From the NCBI RefSeq assembly GCF_002104995.1, contig NW_024468357.1, forward strand, positions 1 to 33,092: a stretch of 33,092 nt of DNA, read 5' to 3'. The translations under genes and the position numbers were made by a program. Position 1 is the stretch's first letter; the number at the start of each line of letters is the position of its first letter. Under the pieces are notes generated by a model. It was not told where the DNA came from. It was given only the letters and a program-made list of their open reading frames with translations, and searched no databases. The DNA is from Linderina pennispora. Its lineage: Eukaryota; Kickxellomycota; Kickxellomycetes; Kickxellales; Kickxellaceae. Shown in pieces: positions 27,689-33,092 of the stretch.

Positions 27689-30008
27689 ATGAGTGGCAGG
27701 GAAAGCCCGATATTTTCAAACTACCATGTCCGGGATGACATCAATTTTGAGTCCTACTTAAAACGCAACACAGACCATTCCGACACAAGCGGGTTTGCTG
27801 CGCCGCTCGATGAGGAAAAGGCAAAGCTGAGCTCGTGGGGCCGCAACTCGCTCAGCGATGGCCGGGTCATGTCCACAGTGCCGAGCGAGGACTCGCCCTA
27901 CAGCATGGTGCGTGCAGCAGTTGCGCCGAAGGACACGCATGTGCCCTCGCTCACGTTCCGGTCGACTTTGATTGGACTGACACTAGCAACGGTCCTTAGT
28001 TTTGTCAACCAGCTGCTGTGGTTCAAGACGACGCCCATTATCATTGGCGGGTTCTTCGTGCAGATTATCTCGTTCCCGATGGGCTACATTCTGTCGCGGA
28101 TACTGCCAACACGGGAGTTCACCACGTTCGGCTACACGTGGACGCTCAACCCAGGCCCGTTCAGCATCAAGGAGCATGCCATCATATCTATTTTCACTGC
28201 GTCGGCATCCAATGCTGCTTACGCGATTGACATTGTGGTGGTCGAGAACGTGTGGTATAACCGGGGGATGGGTTTTACGCCGGCGATTCTAATCACCCTG
28301 TCATCGATGATGCTAGGCTACAGCTACGCCGGCCTGCTGCGAGAGTTGCTCGTGTATCCGGCAGCCATGATCTGGCCGGTGTCATTGGTCAGTGTGACGC
28401 TGTTCCGGTCATTCCACGAAAAAAACGCCATACCTCTACCACACCTCGCGCACAAAGATCTTCTGGATCGTGTTTGCGTGTGCATTTGTGTACCAGTTCT
28501 TTCCCGGATTCATCATGCCAGTGCTGACGTTTGTTCCGGTACTATGCTTGGCAGCGCCCAACAATGTGATCGCACATCAGGTCGGCGACTCGTTCCACGG
28601 GCTGGGCCGTGCTCAACTTTACCTTTGACTGGACCTCGATATCGACCATCTTTGGCTCCCCGATTGCCATTCCATGGTACCTTGGCTGCAATATGTTTGC
28701 AGCCTTTGTCCTTACCATGTGGATCGTTACGCCTGCGGCATACTACAGCAACGTGTGGGGATCTGGCAACCTGCCGATCTACTCGAGCAGCATCTTCCGG
28801 GCCAACGGTTCGCTCTACAATACCTCAGAGGTTATGGACGCTGATGGCGCCTTGGATCCGAAAAAGTACGCAGAATATGGCCAAATCCACATGCCGTTCC
28901 AGCTAGCGCTAATGTACGGCCTGTCGTTTGTGAGCATCGTCACCCTCGTTGTCTACACAGCGCTGAATCACAGCAAGGATATCTACAACCGCCTTCGGCA
29001 TTTGAATGTGGGCGACGACGATGTGCATGCACGGCTGATGCGAAGGTACCCAGAGGTTCCCCGGTGGTGGTATGCGATCACACTGATCACAATGCTTGCG
29101 TTGGGCATCACTGCATGCGAGGTATATGACATGCTTCCGTGGTACTACATGCTGCTCGCCATTGCCATGTCAATCACCTTCCTTGTGCCTGTGGGCATTG
29201 TCCAGGCATTGAGCAACCAGCAGCCGGGCTTGAATGTCATTACAGAGCTGGTGATCGGATTCGCCCTCCCCGGCAATCCACTGGCCAACGTGACATTCAA
29301 GCTGTTCGGCTACATCAGCGTTACCCAGGCGCTGGGGCTGGTTGCCGACCAGAAAATCGGCCACTACATGAAGATTCCGCCCCGACACGTATTCATCGCA
29401 CAGCTCTCTGGCACCATTGTCACGGCCTTTGTGCAGTGCGGCACGGCAATTTGGATCATGGGCTCAGTCAAGGACATTTGGCATGACCAATGCCGCGTGG
29501 ATGTGCAATAACGCGCGGTTGTTTTACGCTGCATCGATTATCTGGGGCCTGGTCGGCCCGCAGCGGCTGTTTGGCAGCGAGTCCGACTACCACCCGTTGA
29601 TCTACTTGTTCATTATCGGCGCACTGCTGCCCATACCGGTGTGGTATTTGCAGCAGCGGTACCCGAACAGCTTCTGGCGGTGGGTGAACCTGCCGGTGTT
29701 TTTCGCAGGCCTGAATGCCACGCCGCCCGGCGGCCAGCGCGTCAGTCCCGTCGCGTGGTTCCTTGTCTGCTTTGTATTCCAGTTCATCATCCATAGGTAC
29801 CGGTACGGATTCTGGCAGAGGTACGCATTCGCTATCTCGGCAGCCCTGGACTCGAGCGCGGCATTCGCCCACCGTGGTGATCTACCTGGCGTTCACTTTG
29901 TCCAATATCTCAATGCCTGACTACTGGGGCTCAAAGACAAACCTTTGCCCACTGGCAACTGGCGGCGGCGGCTACAAAAACTACCAGGACTTCCACCAGC
30001 CGTCGTAA
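27689..30008 (+). CDS. OPT-family oligopeptide transporter (frameshifted)
   Basis: The full gene would encode about 773 residues, the usual OPT length. The N-terminus is cytosolic; the membrane part begins near residue 90 (FRSTLIGLTLATVLSFVNQ) and includes the family hallmark NPGPFSIKEH. Multiple hydrophobic helices continue to SNISMPDYWGS near the end. The frame breaks four times: an A7 run at 28419-28425 (one base too many), CC at 28607-28608 (one too many), about 29478 (one missing) and a CCC near 29868 (one too many). Between breaks the protein reads as a good OPT transporter, with no missing blocks. The family imports small peptides with protons across the plasma membrane. I favour sequence errors over a pseudogene because no stops or deletions accompany the shifts. 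Confidence 0.85.
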
Positions 30009-30055
30009 TGAGAACACTTTATAAAAAGCACATGTATTATCGGTTTCTTATCGTC

Positions 30056-30061
30056 AATAAA
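30056..30061 (+). terminator. AATAAA polyadenylation signal
   Basis: AATAAA, 48 nt after the OPT stop codon, in the 105-bp gap before the convergent sugar-transporter stop. Confidence 0.5.
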
Positions 30062-30113
30062 ACGTTTAGCAAATATCCACCAGCTGTATATATCAAAGTA
30101 CAAGGAGGGCATA

Positions 30114-31620
30114 TCAAGCCTGCTGCTCGCAAGCCATCTTGCCATCGCTCTCACATTGCTCCCGAGTGCGGATAGTGTAGCGGCTGCCAAGGACACAGTG
30201 AAGACCAATTGTATGAACAGCGACGACGTCTTCGACTCTATAGCCCTTGGTTTCGGGCAAAAAGAAGAAGCAGAAGACAAAGGCCAGGATATTGAAGCCC
30301 ATGAAGAAAAAGAATGTATAGTCGCCTAGCGCCTCCTGCATGGGCGGGAAGAACACGCCGATGGCAAAAGTAAAGGCATAATTGACAGCGCCGCCGATAG
30401 CCGCCATGGCCGTCATGGCGTACGCTGGCGTCATCTCGGATGCTGTCGCCCAGGGCAGCGGCCCGACACCAAAATTAAAAAGATGGCAACAAAAACACCA
30501 TGGTGATGACCAGGGCGTTGGTGCCAGTAATGGACCCGACGACCATCAGCAGCGAGAAGAGAGCCATGGTGCCATGCGACAGCAGCATCAGAGTGCGGCG
30601 GCCGAAGCGCGCGCACAGGAGCATGCCGGCGAACACCGAAATGGCAGCCACAATGGAAATGACAAGGGAGAGGATCTGGGCGGTGGTTGGGATCTGCGAC
30701 GGGTCGTCATGGGTTGTGCGGTTGAAGATCTGCGTGGAAAAAAATAACTGCATTGATGCCCGACATTTGCTGAAACAGCATCACGGTGCTGACCACCACC
30801 AGCTGGTGCCGCAAGTTATCGGGCGTGCGGCCCATTAGCACATCCAGAACATTGGCCTTGGGTGCCTTCTCTGCCTGGGTCGCCTGCCGCGCAGCATCCG
30901 CAATCATATCCTGGAGCTCCAAAGTAATATCAGCGTTCTTGCGCAGCCGTGCCAGCGCACTATGCGCCTGGTCAGTGCGGCCATGCGCCACCAACCATTT
31001 GGGCGACTCGACGCAGACAGGAAACAACAGAGTTGTCAGGACGCCAATCACCCGGTGACAGCAAATAAAACGCGCCACAGCGGCGGCCTCGACAGCCCCA
31101 GAGACAAGGATTCGCCAGCATAATGCCGATACCCGTGGCTAGCTGAATCGTGCCGCTCAGGATATCGCGCGACCTGGGCGTCGTGATTTCGCTCACATAC
31201 ACCGACACAGTGCCATTGCAGAGCCCAGCGGCAATGCCGACGAATATCCGGCCGATAATGAACTGCGCCAGGGTGGTTGATAGCGACAGTAGTAGGGCGC
31301 CGCATACAGATAGTAGAGGAGCCCAGGTGAGCACGAATTTGCGTCCATGCTTGTCGGCCAGGGCTACCGGCGATTGAGCCGATCAGAGCGCCAATGGCGA
31401 AGCAACCAACAGCCACGCCCCAGATGGTGGACTCGGTCTGGATGCATGAGGGGAAGGGACCGTTGTAGTGACTGGGACCAGTGACACAGTTGGAGATAAC
31501 GTCACCGGGGATGTTGATGACGCCGATGTTCCAGCCAAAGTTTACGCTGCCCAGGGCGGCCATTGTGGCGCAAAATACCTGGTATTTGGTTACGCCCAGT
31601 GAACGTGAGTCGACGGACAT
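30114..31620 (-). CDS. MFS sugar transporter (multiply frameshifted)
   Basis: The start MSVDSRSLGVTKYQVFCATM at 31620 and the end at 30114 give about 500 residues, normal for the sugar porter family (PF00083). Recognisable in order: GSVNFGWNIGVIN (TM1), DKHGRKF after the TM2 loop, VSVYVSEITTPRSR, VESPKWLVAHGR, QQMSGINAVIF (TM7), FGRRTLMLLSHG, VGPLPWATASEMTP (TM10) and FFLPETKG at the end of TM12. The frame breaks about six times: near 31365, 31108, 31052, the A7 at 30738-30744, the A5 at 30491-30495 and the A5 at 30477-30481. Each sits in or beside a short homopolymer or simple run, and no block is lost. Substrate is probably a hexose. Either an unpolished sequence or a young pseudogene. Confidence 0.85.
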
Positions 31621-31716
31621 TATGTAGTTACTACTAGTTTGAATGTATGGAGGTTAGTGAGGAATACGGGAATTTGTAGAAAACAACGGGCGACTTCTCT
31701 TCCTTGCGCATGCTGG

Positions 31717-31725
31717 CTTTTATAG
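31717..31725 (-). promoter_or_regulatory. TATA box of sugar transporter
   Basis: CTATAAAAG on the minus strand, 97 nt upstream of the ATG. A pyrimidine-rich tract (GGA repeats on the plus strand, about 31735-31757) lies immediately upstream. Confidence 0.6.
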
Positions 31726-31759
31726 GAGAGAATTGGAGGAGGAGGAGGAGAGGAGGGCA

Positions 31760-32440
31760 CACAGGCATGCTGCGGTATCTGCATGTGCTGGCATAATTTC
31801 ACAGAGCATCCCTCCATCACCATTACTAGAGGTGTAGGTTCTCCGAAATGCAATTTCCATTGGAATGGTTTGTAAGCAGAGGGCAGTGGCCAATAAGAGA
31901 GGATCAGAATGGGAGTATATTGCGTGGAGGTATGCTAGTGCCGCACATTGTCAGCCGAGGATAGACGGGAGCCAAATATAGGTTGGCAAAGATACTCCGG
32001 CGACAGAACCACTGGACAGGTCTGGCGAGCTTTACAGAGGAGTCGTTTTGCTGGTCTAGTTGCGGGACTGTGTATCAGAGCCATTGGGTTGGGGGAGAGA
32101 TCATGGGTGGATCACCCGAACGAAAGAGTAGAGATTTACCTTCACAGGATTTCAGCAGAGCAATCAGTCCGAGGCCGTCATTCGGCTTTGGGCGCTTGGG
32201 CATTCATTGGGGCCGTTCAGGTTCGAATCCCAGAGGGTTCAGCTAACAAACACCCAGTCGACGATGACAGTACTGCGCTAATACTGTGCCACCAACTTGC
32301 AAGCGGGGGCCAGATCTATCCTTCTGGATTGATAACTGCGCTCTGAGTCGACTTTTTGCATTTTAAAACAGTAGCATGGAGTGCACATTTTTAATGCAAG
32401 TGGCGATGTGTGTTTCTGGGTAGGGCAGTTGAGGTTCAGT
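31760..32440. other. Intergenic region, no supported gene
   Basis: No convincing coding frame. A tRNA B-box-like GGTTCGAATCCC occurs near 32220 but lacks the rest of a tRNA. Confidence 0.45.
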
Positions 32441-33072
32441 TTATTTTTTCTTGTTGCGCAGGCGGCTGAGCATCTTCATGGGGGTGAGGAAGAAGCTCTC
32501 GTTCTTGTCGTCGTTGTCGTCATGATGGGCGTGCGGTGAGGGCAGGTGGTGGTGGCTGGAGGACTGGCGCGCGGTACTGCGCGAGCGGGCGCGAATTGGG
32601 GTGTAGAGCACCGGCTGCTTGTTTTCTTCAGGGACAGCGGCGGCAGCAGCGCGCGCGGGCGGCGGACGGGCAACCGCCGCGGTGATTTTGCATTCAGGGT
32701 GGAAATAGTGTCGTCCTCGAAATCCGAGTTCTCTGGGTCAACACTCAGCACGGTGCGGTTAGCGCGCAGCCTGCGCTTCTTCTTGCCAGACGGCGGGCGG
32801 CTGCTGGGGGTCCGCGGTGACGGTGGGCATGGGACATCGTCGGCCATTGGGACATCATCTGGGGGGATTTCGGATTTGCGCGAGCGCTTGGAGCCCTGGG
32901 GGCTGGGCGGTTCGGCGTCGGAGATACTGCCGGCGACCGCTGGATCAATAGGCAGATCGTGGACCTCCTGGCTGGTGAAGGTGACGCTGACGCCACCAGT
33001 AGGCTGGGCAACGATAGGGCCGGAGTAGACGACGGAGCGCACCTTGGGCGGGCGCAAATCGGCATGCGACAT
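32441..33072 (-). CDS. Low-complexity, probably nuclear protein, one frameshift, perhaps 5' partial
   Basis: From the ATG at 33072 the frame reads MSHADLRPPKVRSVVYSGPI, then an acidic/Ser-Pro region with a basic patch (GKKKRRLRANR) that could be a nuclear localisation signal, then NSDFEDDTISTLNAK. A one-base deficit at the T4 run 32686-32689 shifts the frame. The correct frame continues as an Ala/Pro stretch, VPEENKQPVLYTPIRARSRS, and ends FFLTPMKMLSRLRNKKK with the stop at 32441-32443. Without the fix the frame ends at 32476 in an implausible Thr-rich tail. Several SP/TP sites suggest kinase targets. The frame is open to the window edge upstream of the ATG (EDAPGS), so the true start may lie outside. 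Family not recognised. Confidence 0.65.
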
Positions 33073-33092
33073 GCTTCCGGGTGCGTCCTCAG

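Noticed and set aside
32195-32255. tRNA-like B-box GGTTCGAATCCC
   Set aside because: The T-stem has two mismatches (TCAGG against CCCAG), and no D-arm A-box or pairing acceptor strand is found upstream.
1-33092. CRISPR array or prokaryotic operon structure
   Set aside because: The repeats are coding minisatellites, and gene content, TATA boxes and AATAAA signals are eukaryotic.

Overview
The window looks like nuclear DNA of an early-diverging filamentous fungus. Gene density is high, nearly all genes are uninterrupted by introns, and eukaryotic TATA boxes and AATAAA signals can be seen. Recognisable genes are RIB7 (fungal riboflavin pathway), a mitochondrial serine hydroxymethyltransferase, an AMS1-type GH38 alpha-mannosidase, an OPT oligopeptide transporter and an MFS sugar transporter. 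The mix of intron-poor genes, glycine-zipper/MIR proteins and LRR-like orphans suggests Kickxellomycotina (Coemansia/Linderina type). That placement is inference and was not tested by any search.

Layout. 0.1-5.1 kb: three tandem minus-strand genes for secreted Ser/Thr/Gly-rich proteins. They share a signal-peptide start, a TATA box about 180 nt upstream of the ATG and a palindromic leader element at about -65; the third carries a nested 15-bp minisatellite. 5.9-7.1 kb: two very small minus-strand C2H2 zinc-finger genes. 8.0-8.3 kb: a small secreted cysteine-rich protein, convergent with RIB7 (8.3-9.0 kb), which is divergent from SHMT (9.7-11.2 kb). 11.7-15.4 kb: a tandem pair of cytosolic-looking proteins with a prion-like low-complexity N-terminus, a glycine zipper, a charged helix and a C-terminal MIR beta-trefoil. 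16.2 kb: a third mini zinc finger of the same family. 17.0-18.0 kb: a broken coding relic, perhaps Myb/SANT-like. 19.7-21.4 kb: an uncharacterised LRR-like protein. 23.1-26.3 kb: alpha-mannosidase. 27.7-30.0 kb: OPT transporter, convergent with an MFS sugar transporter (30.1-31.6 kb). 32.4 kb to the edge: a low-complexity, probably nuclear protein, possibly 5' partial.

Several genes have reading-frame breaks, most of them at homopolymer runs. They fall mainly at 0-2.6 kb and 28.4-32.7 kb, whereas large central genes (SHMT, both MIR genes, the LRR-like gene, mannosidase) are intact. The simplest reading is uncorrected sequencing indels near the ends of a contig; real pseudogenisation cannot be excluded from sequence alone.

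The genes do not form one pathway. Themes are cell surface/secretion (three-gene cluster, cysteine-rich protein), nutrient uptake and turnover (OPT, sugar transporter, vacuolar mannosidase) and core metabolism (riboflavin, one-carbon). The most novel items are the mini zinc-finger family ending in HFFPxL and the prion-like/Gly-zipper/MIR tandem pair.
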